A stretch of DNA of 10,780 nucleotides, taken from positions 1-10,780 of the forward strand of contig CAMLHL010000082.1 of assembly GCA_946479855.1 (NCBI GenBank). The letters are read 5' to 3'. This DNA is from an uncultured Pseudomonadota bacterium (GTDB taxonomy: Bacteria; Pseudomonadota; Gammaproteobacteria; Burkholderiales; Rhodocyclaceae). Both the position numbers and the translations under genes were made by a program. Within the stretch, counting starts at the first letter, position 1; each line of letters starts with the position of its first letter. Shown here one piece after another: positions 1-7,121 of the stretch. Below the pieces are notes generated by a model that did not search any database, was not told the DNA's origin, and worked only from the letters and a program-made list of their open reading frames with translations.

Positions 1-827
1 GCGACAATCCGCACCAGTTGATGATGTCGGCGACGCCGATCCCGCGCACGCTGGCGATGAGTTATTACGCCGATCTCGATGTCACCGTGCTCGACGAACT
101 GCCGCCGGGACGGACGCCGATCAAGACGCGGCTGGTCGCCGACAGCCGGCGCGACGACGTGGTCGGCTTCGTCAAGAAGCATGTCGAGGAAGGCCGGCAG
201 GCCTACTGGGTCTGCCCGCTGATCGAGGAGTCCGAGGCGCTGCAGTTGCAGACGGCGCAGGAGACCTATGAAACGCTTTTGGCCGATTTGCCGGCGTTGA
301 CCGTAGGATTGGTGCATGGCCGCCTGAAAGCCGACGAAAAACAGGCGGTGATGGCCGCTTTCGCCGCTGGCGAGATCGACGTCCTGGTGGCGACGACGGT
401 GATTGAAGTCGGCGTCGACGTGCCCAACGCCAGCCTGATGGTCATCGAGCACGCCGAACGCTTCGGCCTGTCGCAGCTGCACCAGTTGCGTGGCCGGGTC
501 GGCCGCGGCCAGTACGAGTCGAGCTGCGTGCTGATCTATGCCGGGCCCTTGGGCGAGATTGCCCGGCAGCGCCTGAAGATCATTTTCGAGAATACCGACG
601 GCTTCGAGATCGCCCGCCAGGACCTGCAGATCCGCGGCCCCGGGGAATTCGTCGGAGCCCGGCAAAGCGGCGTGCCGCTGTTGCGCTACGCCGATCTGGA
701 AATGGATGCCGACCTGGTCGAGATGGCGCGCGCGGTGGCCGAGGAAATGCTGGGCGAACACCCGGAACTGGCCGAGCGGCATTTGAAACGCTGGCTCGGT
801 TCGCGGGAAGAGTTGCTCAAGTCCTAG
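1..827 (+). CDS. recG: ATP-dependent DNA helicase RecG, C-terminal part (5' truncated by window)
   Basis: RecG is a superfamily 2 double-strand DNA translocase that remodels stalled replication forks and branched recombination intermediates. The reading frame is open from base 3 and gives 274 residues before TAG; complete RecG proteins are about 690 residues, so roughly 400 N-terminal residues (wedge domain and first helicase motifs) lie upstream. Seen in order: motif III (SATPIPRTL) near the window edge, then ELPPGRTPI, the VLVATTVIEVGVDVPNA segment of motif V, motif VI (QLRGRVGRG), and the RecG-typical FEIARQDLQIRGPGEFVG stretch containing the translocation (TRG) region. The C-terminus looks complete. 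Its stop codon overlaps that of the convergent LysR gene by 4 bp, leaving no room for a conventional intergenic terminator. Identification is very secure. Confidence 0.97.
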   Translation, partial: DNPHQLMMSATPIPRTLAMSYYADLDVTVLDELPPGRTPIKTRLVADSRRDDVVGFVKKHVEEGRQAYWVCPLIEESEALQLQTAQETYETLLADLPALTVGLVHGRLKADEKQAVMAAFAAGEIDVLVATTVIEVGVDVPNASLMVIEHAERFGLSQLHQLRGRVGRGQYESSCVLIYAGPLGEIARQRLKIIFENTDGFEIARQDLQIRGPGEFVGARQSGVPLLRYADLEMDADLVEMARAVAEEMLGEHPELAERHLKRWLGSREELLKS

Positions 828-1738
828 GTCGGGCTCGTCGCCGGTGTCGGGGCGGGTTGGCTTTCGGCCTGTTCCGGCGGGCTGCGCACGACCCGATTGG
901 CGGCGATGACGGCATGGCTCAAGGTGCTCAGCGCCACCATCGGCGGTGCCTCGCGCAGATAGATCATGCCGGTGGGGACCCGGTTGAATTCATCCGGAAC
1001 GCGCTCGACCACCAACTCCGGGGCGTGGCTGGATTGTTCGACGACGCGCCGCGGCATCAGGCTCCAGCCGAGGCCGACGGCGATGCAGCCGAGTATCCCC
1101 TCCAGCGTGCCGAACTCCATGGCGTCGGACAAGGCATGGCCTTGGGCGCGTTGCCAGGCGAGCGCCCGCGTTCGATAGGCACAGCCTTCGCGGAAGAGGA
1201 TCAGCGGTAGTTGCACCGGATCGGTGCCGGCGGCGTGGACTTGCACCAGTTCCTCGCTGACCAGTTCGTCGAAGGCGAGATCAGGATGGATGACCGGCCC
1301 GGCGACGAAGGCACAGTCGAGTTTGTGGGTCAGCACTTTTTCGGTCAGCGTGATGGTGGTGTCGGTGCAGACGCGCAGTTCGAGGCGCGGATGGCTGGTC
1401 CGCACCGCCTTCAGCGCCCCTGGCAGATGCAGGGCGGCAAAGGTCTCCATGGCGCCGATGCGCAGTTCGCCGGCGCTTTCGCCGACCTGGCGGACGGCGG
1501 CACTGGTCTGGCGTTCGAGCAGCAGCATCCGGCGCGCGTAGTCGAGCAGCACCCGGCCCGAGGGCGCCAATTCGAGGCCGCGGCCCTTGCGAAAGAACAG
1601 TTCGGCGCCGAGCTCCTCTTCCAGCCGGCGGATACGGCCGGTGACATTGGATTGCACGGTGTTCAACTTGCGCGAGGCGGCGAGGATGCCGCCTTCTTCG
1701 ACGACGGCCTGGAAAGTTCGGAGGGCGATGAGTTCCAT
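824..1738 (-). CDS. LysR-family transcriptional regulator
   Basis: This 304-residue protein has the normal LTTR length. An N-terminal winged helix-turn-helix (residues about 3-60, MELIALRTFQAVVEEGG, then SNVTGRIRRLEEELGAELFFRKGRGLELAPSG) is followed by a periplasmic-binding-protein-like effector domain (about 88-290). I chose the ATG at 1738 because family members begin just before the ALRTF motif. A GTG at 1780 would add 14 unusual residues and would overlap the probable operator and -10. A GAG-containing weak SD lies 5' of the ATG. The gene is divergent from the MFS-oxidoreductase-tautomerase-OYE cluster, so it probably senses a substrate or product of those enzymes and activates them; this is inference from LTTR layout. 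The C-terminal tail is Pro/Ala/Thr-rich. The effector is unknown. Confidence 0.93.
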   Translation of the reverse strand: MELIALRTFQAVVEEGGILAASRKLNTVQSNVTGRIRRLEEELGAELFFRKGRGLELAPSGRVLLDYARRMLLLERQTSAAVRQVGESAGELRIGAMETFAALHLPGALKAVRTSHPRLELRVCTDTTITLTEKVLTHKLDCAFVAGPVIHPDLAFDELVSEELVQVHAAGTDPVQLPLILFREGCAYRTRALAWQRAQGHALSDAMEFGTLEGILGCIAVGLGWSLMPRRVVEQSSHAPELVVERVPDEFNRVPTGMIYLREAPPMVALSTLSHAVIAANRVVRSPPEQAESQPAPTPATSPT

Positions 1739-1764
1739 CTGGTATCTCAAAAAAAGAACGATGT

Positions 1765-1770
1765 ATTCTA
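1765..1770 (-). promoter_or_regulatory. Candidate -10 element of the lysR promoter
   Basis: On the minus strand this reads TAGAAT, 5 of 6 matches to TATAAT. The hexamer 17 bp upstream is poor (AGTATC), as in a weak or regulated promoter. Transcription would begin near 1758, about 20 nt before the ATG at 1738. The element overlaps the inverted repeat at 1767-1789, which suggests autorepression by the LysR protein. Confidence 0.4.
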
Positions 1771-1789
1771 AACAAATCACTTGTTTGGA
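1767..1789. promoter_or_regulatory. Probable LysR operator (inverted repeat)
   Basis: The arms TCTAAACAA and TTGTTTGGA are reverse complements at 8 of 9 positions and flank a 5-nt centre (ATCAC). The AT-rich dyad with short spacer is typical of LTTR recognition sites. It lies 29-51 bp upstream of the lysR ATG, overlaps the candidate lysR -10, and lies about 50-70 bp upstream of the MFS start codon. That is where an LTTR would both repress itself and activate the divergent operon. No footprint data can be inferred from sequence alone. Confidence 0.6.
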
Positions 1790-1806
1790 TACTTTACGCT
1801 GTTTAT

Positions 1807-1828
1807 CGTGGCGCTATCAATAGCCACG
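1807..1828 (+). other. Stem-loop in the leader of the MFS gene
   Basis: CGTGGC and GCCACG form a perfect 6-bp stem around a 10-nt loop; the loop-side TA/TA can add two pairs with a GC bulge. The right arm ends at the first G of the GGAGAG Shine-Dalgarno (1828-1833), so folding could affect ribosome access to the MFS start. Alternatively it is part of a protein-binding dyad. No ligand-binding RNA family is recognised. Confidence 0.35.
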
Positions 1829-1837
1829 GAGAGACCG

Positions 1838-3040
1838 ATGAATTCACGGATAGAACGCCTCAAAGTGCTCGGTGCCGGGATTTTCAGCCTGATCCTGGCC
1901 ATGGGCGTGGCCCGCTTCGCCTATACGCCCTTGCTGCCGATCATGCAGCAGCAGGCCGGGCTCGGCATCGGCGAAGCCGGCTGGCTGGCGGCGCTGAACT
2001 ATGCCGGCTACCTGAGCGGTGCGCTGATCGCCTCGCTGATCAGCGATCTGGTGCTGAAAGACCGGCTGTACCGGATCGGCATGGTGGTCGCCATTCTCAG
2101 CACGGCGCTGATGGGTCTGACCAGCGATCCGCTGGTCTGGATGCTGTCGCGCTTCGTCGCCGGCCTGAGCAGTGCGGCGGGCATCCTGCTCGGCAGCGGG
2201 CTGATCCTCAACTGGCTGATCCGGCACAATCACCGGCCCGAGCTGGGCATTCATTTTTCCGGCATCGGCCTGGGCATTGCCGGCTGCGCCGCCGCCGTCT
2301 GGCTGATGAACGGTAGTCTCGACTGGCGCGAGCAGTGGTTTGCCTTCACGGCCATCGGCTGCGTGCTGGTCGTGCCGGCGCTGGCCTGGCTACCGGCGCC
2401 CGATAACAGCCCGCTGACCCGGAGCGGCCAGGCGATGCGCGATAACCCGCCGAGTCCCTTGTTCCTCAGCCTGTTCATGGCCGCCTATTTCTGCGCCGGC
2501 TTCGGCTACGTGGTCAGCGCCACCTTCATCGTCGCCATCGTCGATCGCCTGCCGGGGCTGGCCGGGCAGGGCACGCTGGTCTTCATGGCGATCGGCGTCG
2601 CCGCGGCGCCGGCCTGCATCAACTGGGACCTGATCGCCCGCCGGACTGGCGAACTCAATGCGCTGATCGTCGCCGCCGTGCTGCAAATCGTCGGCATCGT
2701 GCTGCCGGTGGCAGTCGGCGGACTGTTCGCCGCCCTCTTCGGCGCCCTGCTGTTCGGCGGAACCTTCATCGGCATGGTCAGTCTGGTGTTGACCATGGCC
2801 GGGCGCTACTACCCGACGCGCCCGGCCAAGATGATGGGCCGGATGACCCTATCCTACGGTGTGGCGCAGATTATCGGGCCGGCCGTGGTCGGCTGGCTGG
2901 CGACCCGCCTCGGCAATTATTCGGTCGGGCTGTACCTGGCCGCCGGGATGATGGTGCTTGGCGTCCTGCTGCTGGCTATACTCAAGCTGGTGGAAAAGCG
3001 GGATACGGCAATCGCGCTCGAACCTTGCCTGCAGTGCTAA
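1838..3040 (+). CDS. YbfB/YjiJ-family MFS transporter
   Basis: This 400-residue inner-membrane protein has about twelve hydrophobic segments. The opening LGAGIFSLILAMGVARFAYTPLLPIMQ is the hallmark of the YbfB/YjiJ branch of the major facilitator superfamily (MFS_4/DUF1228 type), and the RLYRIG loop and SRFVAGLSSAAGILLGSG follow as expected. Substrates of this family are largely unknown, and export of small organic molecules is a common guess. I chose ATG 1838 because GGAGAG (1828-1833) precedes it; a longer frame from TTG 1781 would place coding sequence over the operator and lacks an SD. It is the first gene of the cluster, 15 bp ahead of the quinone oxidoreductase, and is probably controlled by the divergent LysR protein. 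The family call is firm; the substrate is unknown. Confidence 0.9.
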   Translation: MNSRIERLKVLGAGIFSLILAMGVARFAYTPLLPIMQQQAGLGIGEAGWLAALNYAGYLSGALIASLISDLVLKDRLYRIGMVVAILSTALMGLTSDPLVWMLSRFVAGLSSAAGILLGSGLILNWLIRHNHRPELGIHFSGIGLGIAGCAAAVWLMNGSLDWREQWFAFTAIGCVLVVPALAWLPAPDNSPLTRSGQAMRDNPPSPLFLSLFMAAYFCAGFGYVVSATFIVAIVDRLPGLAGQGTLVFMAIGVAAAPACINWDLIARRTGELNALIVAAVLQIVGIVLPVAVGGLFAALFGALLFGGTFIGMVSLVLTMAGRYYPTRPAKMMGRMTLSYGVAQIIGPAVVGWLATRLGNYSVGLYLAAGMMVLGVLLLAILKLVEKRDTAIALEPCLQC

Positions 3041-3055
3041 TACGGAGAAAAAACG

Positions 3056-4039
3056 ATGTTCAAGGGAATTCTGATCGAAAAGGATGACGCCGGTTATCGC
3101 GCGGCGGTCAAGGAAATCGACGACAGCCAGTTGCCGGAAGGCGACGTCACCGTGCGTGTCGCCCATTCGTCGCTGAACTACAAGGATGGCCTGGCGATCA
3201 CCGGCAAGGGGCCGGTCGTCCGCAAGTTTCCGATGGTGCCGGGCATCGACATCGCTGGCACGGTTGAAAGCAGTAGCCATCCCGACTACCGGGCCGGCGA
3301 CCGTGTGGTGCTCAATGGCTGGGGCGTCGGCGAGACGCACTGGGGCGGCCTGGCGCAGAAAGCCCGCCTCAAGGGCGACTGGCTGGTGCCGCTGCCGGCG
3401 GCTTTCACCCCGCAGCAGGCCGTCGCCATCGGCACGGCCGGCTATACCGCGATGCTTTGCGTGCTGGCGCTGGAGCGTCAGGGCGTCAGGCCGGCCGATG
3501 GCGAGATCGTCGTCACCGGCGCCGCCGGCGGCGTCGGCAGCGTCGCCATCGCCGTGTTGAGCAAGCTCGGCTACACCGTCGTCGCGGTCAGCGGCCGACC
3601 CGAGGAAGCCGCTTACCTGAAGCAACTCGGTGCGGCGGAAGTCATTGAGCGCAGCCTCTTTGCCGCGCCCGGCAAGCCACTCGGCAAGGAACGCTGGGCT
3701 GGCGCGGTCGATGTCGTCGGCAGCCACACGCTGGCCAACATTTGCGCGACGATGAAGTACCGCGGCGTCGTGACCGCCTGCGGCCTGGCCGGCGGCATGG
3801 ATTTCCCGTCGACGGTGGCGCCCTTCATCCTGCGCGGCGTGACGCTGGTCGGTATCGACAGCGTGATGTGTCCGCGTCCGGAACGGTTGGTCGCCTGGCA
3901 GCGCCTGGCGGCCGATCTCGATGTCGGCAAACTCGGCCTGATCACGCACGAAGTTTCGCTGGCCGAGGCCATTCCGATGGCGGCGCAGCTGATGGACGGC
4001 AAGGTACGCGGCCGCGTCGTGGTCGACGTCAATCGTTAA
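3056..4039 (+). CDS. acuI: YhdH/AcuI-family quinone oxidoreductase (acrylyl-CoA reductase-like)
   Basis: This 327-residue, zinc-free medium-chain dehydrogenase/reductase is full length. Visible motifs are [18 protein letters not shown] (about 38-55) and [13 protein letters not shown] (58-70), characteristic of the YhdH/AcuI branch. Others are the nucleotide-binding [11 protein letters not shown] (154-164), SGRPEE (179-184) for the NADPH phosphate region, and GIDSVMCP (266-273). AcuI reduces the C=C bond of acrylyl-CoA to propionyl-CoA with NADPH, so protection from reactive enoyl or acrylyl compounds is the likely role. The symbol is by similarity only; the substrate here is not proven. GGAG at 3044-3047, 8 nt before ATG, supports the start. 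It is 15 bp behind the MFS gene and 15 bp ahead of the tautomerase, so probably co-transcribed. Confidence 0.92.
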   Translation: MFKGILIEKDDAGYRAAVKEIDDSQLPEGDVTVRVAHSSLNYKDGLAITGKGPVVRKFPMVPGIDIAGTVESSSHPDYRAGDRVVLNGWGVGETHWGGLAQKARLKGDWLVPLPAAFTPQQAVAIGTAGYTAMLCVLALERQGVRPADGEIVVTGAAGGVGSVAIAVLSKLGYTVVAVSGRPEEAAYLKQLGAAEVIERSLFAAPGKPLGKERWAGAVDVVGSHTLANICATMKYRGVVTACGLAGGMDFPSTVAPFILRGVTLVGIDSVMCPRPERLVAWQRLAADLDVGKLGLITHEVSLAEAIPMAAQLMDGKVRGRVVVDVNR

Positions 4040-4054
4040 AACGGGAGCGCTGTG

Positions 4055-4258
4055 ATGCCTTACGTCAATATCAAGATCACCCGCGAGGGAGCCACCGCTG
4101 AACAGAAGGCGCGCCTGATCCAGGGGGCGACGCAATTGCTGGTCGATGTGCTGGGCAAGAATCCGAAAACCACTGTGGTCGTCATCGATGAGGTCGATAC
4201 CGATAACTGGGGCGTCGCCGGCGAATCGATCACCGTCCGGCGCGCGCGCGGCGAATAG
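4055..4258 (+). CDS. 4-oxalocrotonate tautomerase family protein
   Basis: This 67-residue protein belongs to the tautomerase superfamily of small oligomeric enzymes that use an N-terminal proline as general base. A GTG directly precedes the ATG, but the ATG at 4055 must be the real start because Pro then becomes residue 1 after Met removal (PYVNIKIT). GGGAG at 4043-4047 has a 7-nt spacer to this ATG. The sequence shows the expected beta strand, a helix (AEQKARLIQGATQLLVDVLG), a second strand (TTVVVIDEV) and the NWGVAGES turn. By eye, the two arginines used by canonical 4-oxalocrotonate tautomerase (Arg11, Arg39) have no equivalent, so the substrate probably differs. It lies between two C=C reductases and may isomerise enol/keto or unsaturated intermediates. 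Confidence 0.9.
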   Translation: MPYVNIKITREGATAEQKARLIQGATQLLVDVLGKNPKTTVVVIDEVDTDNWGVAGESITVRRARGE

Positions 4259-4320
4259 GACGTCGCCGCTATTTATCGAATGCTTACGGTCAACCCGGAA
4301 TTTTTGCAAAAAACCAAAAC

Positions 4321-5403
4321 ATGAGCCACTTGTTCGACCCCCTGAAACTACGTAGTGTCGTTCTCAAGAATCGCATCGGCATCCCGCCGATGTGCCAGTA
4401 CTCGGCGCAGGACGGCATGGCTGCCGACTGGCACTTCGTCCATTACGGCAGCCGGGCAGTCGGCGGCGCCGCCCTGATGATTCTCGAAGCGACGGCCGTC
4501 ACCCCGACCGGACGGATCAGCCCGGGCGATCTCGGGCTGTGGCGGGATGAGCAGATAGCGCCGCTGGCGAAAATTACCCGCATGGCCCGGGAGCAGGGCT
4601 GTGTGCCGGCCATCCAGCTCGCCCACGCCGGACGCAAGGCGAGCGCCGGCCTCGGTTGGGAGGCGCAGCGGACCTTGTCGGCCAGCGAAGGCGGCTGGCT
4701 GCCGGTGGCCCCCTCGGCGCTGGCTTTTGGTGAGGGCTATGCGGTGCCGCACGAACTTACCCTGGCCGAAATCGGCGAGATCGTGACGCTGTTCGTGGCG
4801 GCGGCCAAACGCGCCGTGACGGCGGGTTTCCAGGCGCTCGAAATCCACGCGGCGCACGGCTATCTGCTGCATCAGTTCCTGTCGCCGCTGGCCAACCGGC
4901 GGGCCGATGCTTACGGCGGCAGTTTCGAGAACCGGACTCGCCTGTTGCGCGAGGTGGTCGTAGCGGTGCGCGCCGTGTGGCCGGATAATCTCCCCCTGCT
5001 GATCCGCCTCTCGGCCACCGACTGGGTCGAGGGCGGCTGGTCGGCCGACGAGACCGTCGAACTCTGTCGCGGCCTGCCGGCGCTCGGTGTCGATCTGGCC
5101 GATATCTCCACGGCCGGCCTGGTGCCGACGGCGAAAATTCCGGTGGGGCCCGGCTTCCAGACCGTATTCGCGGCCCGGGTCCGCCACGAGGCCGGGCTGC
5201 CGGCTGCGGCTGTCGGCCTGATCACCTCGGCGGATCAGGCCAACCAGATCGTTTGCAATGGACAGGCCGACATGGTGTTGGTCGGCCGGGAAATTCTCCG
5301 CAACCCGTACTGGCCGCTGCAGGCCGCCCAGGCGCTCGGGCAGGCACCCTGCTGGCCGAAGCAGTACTTACGGGCGGCCCCGGAGGGATCGGTCGGGCGC
5401 TGA
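4321..5403 (+). CDS. NADH:flavin oxidoreductase, old yellow enzyme family (YqjM/XenA type)
   Basis: This 360-residue FMN-binding TIM-barrel ene-reductase reduces activated C=C bonds of enones, and often nitro compounds, with NAD(P)H. Diagnostic residues of the thermophilic-like (YqjM/XenA) class are visible: Cys25 and Tyr27 in PPMCQYSA, Gln99 in the AIQLAHAGRKAS segment, the substrate-binding His176/His179 pair and nearby Tyr181 in IHAAHGYLLHQFLSP, DAYGGSFENRTR (197-208), and phosphate-binding VGREILRNPYWP (321-332). It lies 62 bp after the tautomerase, a wider gap than elsewhere in the cluster, and no good SD precedes the ATG; the upstream 20 nt are A-rich. It may be translated weakly or have its own start signal. 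It probably belongs to the LysR-controlled cluster. The class is certain; the physiological substrate is unknown. Confidence 0.95.
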   Translation: MSHLFDPLKLRSVVLKNRIGIPPMCQYSAQDGMAADWHFVHYGSRAVGGAALMILEATAVTPTGRISPGDLGLWRDEQIAPLAKITRMAREQGCVPAIQLAHAGRKASAGLGWEAQRTLSASEGGWLPVAPSALAFGEGYAVPHELTLAEIGEIVTLFVAAAKRAVTAGFQALEIHAAHGYLLHQFLSPLANRRADAYGGSFENRTRLLREVVVAVRAVWPDNLPLLIRLSATDWVEGGWSADETVELCRGLPALGVDLADISTAGLVPTAKIPVGPGFQTVFAARVRHEAGLPAAAVGLITSADQANQIVCNGQADMVLVGREILRNPYWPLQAAQALGQAPCWPKQYLRAAPEGSVGR

Positions 5404-5482
5404 GCACTGCTGGTTTTTGCGATTTTTGGACGTAGACCGCAGTAATCCTAGGGGCGTCTGCTCGGGCGGTGCGCCCCGCCGT

Positions 5483-6370
5483 TCAGGCAAGAAAATCCTC
5501 GATCAGCCGGGCCACAGCCTCGGGCTGGTCGTGGTGCAGCATGTGGTCCGAGTCCTCGATCCAGCTTTCCGAGAGGCTGGCAAAGCAGGCCTGGCGCGCC
5601 GCCCAGTCGCCAGGACGGGTGGCGTAGTCGCGCACCACCCACGACTGCCGGCCGGCCACCCAGAGGACCGGGCAGGTGATCTGCTTCCAGATCGCCATCG
5701 ATTCTTCCAGGCGGAATAGATAGGGTGAGCTGGCTTTGTGCCAGGGATCGCCGTTCCAGATGATGCCGTGGTGCCGGCTGCCGCTTCGGGTCTCGCCGTC
5801 ACCGACCCGGGCCAGGTGGCGGGACAGGAAGTCGGCCCGTTCGGCGCTCAGGAAACGGTCGCTGTGCAGCAGTCGGCGGGCAAAGGCGGCGCGATCGGGG
5901 TAGGCGTGCATGCGCGGCGGCTTGTTCAGCGTGTCGAGCCATTGCCGGTAACGCTCCGGTGCCATGTCCGGGGTGGTCGGCGCAATGCCGAAACCTTCCA
6001 ACGAAATGACGTGCGCCATGCGTTCGGGGCGCAGGCCGGCATAGAGGCAGGCAAGAATGCCGCCCATGCTGTGACCGACCAGCGTTACCTTGCCGGTCGG
6101 GGCATAGCGGTCGAGGACAGCCTCCAGGTCGCCGAGATGCTCGGCGAAGAAATACGGCCGGTGCAGCCAGGTCGAACTGCCGAAGCCGCGCCAGTCGGGG
6201 GCGATGATGTTCCAGTCACCTTCCAGTGCATCGACGACGAACTGGAAGGAGGCCGAAACATCCATCCAGCCGTGCAGCAGGAAAAGGGTCGGGGCCTGCG
6301 GCTTGCCCCAGCGCCGAATGTGCAGGCGGACATCGGGCAGGTCGAGGTTTTCGGAACGGGAGGGGTGCAT
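5483..6370 (-). CDS. Alpha/beta-fold hydrolase
   Basis: This 295-residue serine hydrolase is predicted to be cytoplasmic, with no signal peptide. Landmarks are the oxyanion loop LLHGWMD (31-37), DWRGFGSS (59-66), the nucleophile elbow GHSMGG with Ser101, and the C-terminal His276 in SDHMLHHDQPEAV. After strand 7 the usual acid is Gln242 (VAGRQSW). Glu125 after strand 6 (SLEGFG) could serve instead, as in some haloalkane dehalogenases. Overall style resembles the SERHL/MEST-like hydrolases; substrate is not predictable. I prefer ATG 6370 because similarity to the fold starts soon after; the frame stays open to a GTG at 6460, adding 30 basic residues without an SD. It lies downstream of the hemerythrin gene on the same strand and converges on the OYE gene. 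Confidence 0.88.
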   Translation of the reverse strand: MHPSRSENLDLPDVRLHIRRWGKPQAPTLFLLHGWMDVSASFQFVVDALEGDWNIIAPDWRGFGSSTWLHRPYFFAEHLGDLEAVLDRYAPTGKVTLVGHSMGGILACLYAGLRPERMAHVISLEGFGIAPTTPDMAPERYRQWLDTLNKPPRMHAYPDRAAFARRLLHSDRFLSAERADFLSRHLARVGDGETRSGSRHHGIIWNGDPWHKASSPYLFRLEESMAIWKQITCPVLWVAGRQSWVVRDYATRPGDWAARQACFASLSESWIEDSDHMLHHDQPEAVARLIEDFLA

Positions 6371-6474
6371 GGGCAAACTCGGCTTTCGGGCCAGAAAGGC
6401 AGTCGACCGCAACGGTCGATCATGGTTGCCGATTTTAGCCCGGGATGGGCCTGCCGCCACTAGGCGTCGGACGG

Positions 6475-6503
6475 GGCGTCGATTGGGGGCTGCCGTCGAC
6501 GCC
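6475..6503 (-). terminator. Stem-loop after the hemerythrin gene, possible terminator or attenuator
   Basis: GGCGTCGA and TCGACGCC form a perfect 8-bp stem around a 13-nt loop, 18 bp past the hemerythrin stop and about 105 bp before the hydrolase start. There is no T-tract on either side, so it is not a classical Rho-independent terminator. It may protect the 3' end or only weakly separate the two genes. Confidence 0.35.
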
Positions 6504-6520
6504 GTGTGATGCTCGGCAAG

Positions 6521-6997
6521 CTAGGGCGCGTCCAAGCGCCCGAGCGAGATGTCCTCCTGGACGATATGGCGCTCGAACCAGTACTCGATATAGCGCAGCA
6601 CGCTAAAGACGTCGGCCTGGCCAGCCACGGCACTGTGCAAGGCCCGGGAGACATGATTCAGCATCTCCTGGTGTCGGCGGGCGTGCTGGGAAAAATCCAC
6701 CTTGCCTTCCACCGCGAATCGCGCCTCGGTCGCAAAATGCTCGCGCAGGTAGGCGAGCAGGCTCTCGGCATCGTCGGCAGAGAGGCAATTGTTTTGCAGA
6801 CACTGGCGCTTCAGCCAGATCAGGCGACGGAATAGGTTGGCGTGCTGGGCGTCGATGGTGGCAACGCCGATATGCAGGGAAGGCGGCAGAAAGCGGTGCA
6901 CCTCGTCATGGCCGATGGCGTCGCTGGGGCTCGACGGCGGATTGGGTTCGCCTGCCGGGTGTGGAGGGATGGGTTCTTTTCCTGTGGAACGGGACAT
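6521..6997 (-). CDS. Bacteriohemerythrin-like hemerythrin-domain protein
   Basis: This 158-residue protein has a Pro/Ser-rich, probably disordered tail (residues 1-40) followed by one hemerythrin four-helix bundle. All seven diiron ligands are visible: His52 (IDAQH), His87 and Glu91 (REHFATE), His105 and His109 (HARRH), and His144 and Asp149 (HIVQED). Such proteins bind O2 reversibly at a non-haem diiron site and serve in oxygen delivery, storage or sensing. The ATG at 6997 is preferred because a strong SD, AGGGAGGAG, sits 5 nt upstream; an extension to 7051 would make the SD coding. A promoter is proposed about 100 bp upstream. No transmembrane or signalling domain is fused to it. Fold assignment is secure; the specific role is inferred. 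Confidence 0.92.
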   Translation of the reverse strand: MSRSTGKEPIPPHPAGEPNPPSSPSDAIGHDEVHRFLPPSLHIGVATIDAQHANLFRRLIWLKRQCLQNNCLSADDAESLLAYLREHFATEARFAVEGKVDFSQHARRHQEMLNHVSRALHSAVAGQADVFSVLRYIEYWFERHIVQEDISLGRLDAP

Positions 6998-7092
6998 CTT
7001 GACTCCTCCCTGGCCCCGGATCGCGGGACCCCGATGAAATGCCCAAAACATGAAACAGGGCAGGCTTTGCTTGTATTTATATTGATTTTCTC

Positions 7093-7121
7093 AGTTTAAT
7101 AAAATACTAATTTGGTTTCAA
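7093..7121 (-). promoter_or_regulatory. Candidate sigma-70 promoter for the hemerythrin gene
   Basis: Read on the minus strand, TTGAAA (7121-7116, 5 of 6 to consensus) is separated by exactly 17 bp from TAAACT (7098-7093, 4 of 6). It sits in the only clearly AT-rich stretch of this area (about 7060-7120). Transcription would start near 7086, giving a leader of nearly 90 nt before the SD and ATG at 6997. Confidence 0.45.

Noticed and set aside
1781..1820. Sigma-70 promoters for the MFS gene (TTGTTT/TATCGT or TTTACG/TATCAA)
   Set aside because: Both pairs match consensus poorly and neither can be preferred, so no promoter feature was called.
1781..1837. TTG start 19 codons upstream for the MFS gene
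   Set aside because: No SD, and it would make the operator-leader region coding; ATG 1838 has GGAGAG directly ahead.
2849..4309. Long minus-strand open frame of 486 codons across the oxidoreductase and tautomerase genes
   Set aside because: It lies antisense to well-recognised genes, is rich in His, Arg, Asp and Ala as expected from antisense GC-rich codons, and has no known domain.
5460..5482. GC-rich inverted repeat between the convergent OYE and hydrolase genes
   Set aside because: Only about 5 bp of good pairing and no T-tract; not convincing as a terminator.
5738..6463. Plus-strand frame of 241 codons over the alpha/beta hydrolase
   Set aside because: Shadow of the hydrolase on the opposite strand; no recognisable motif.
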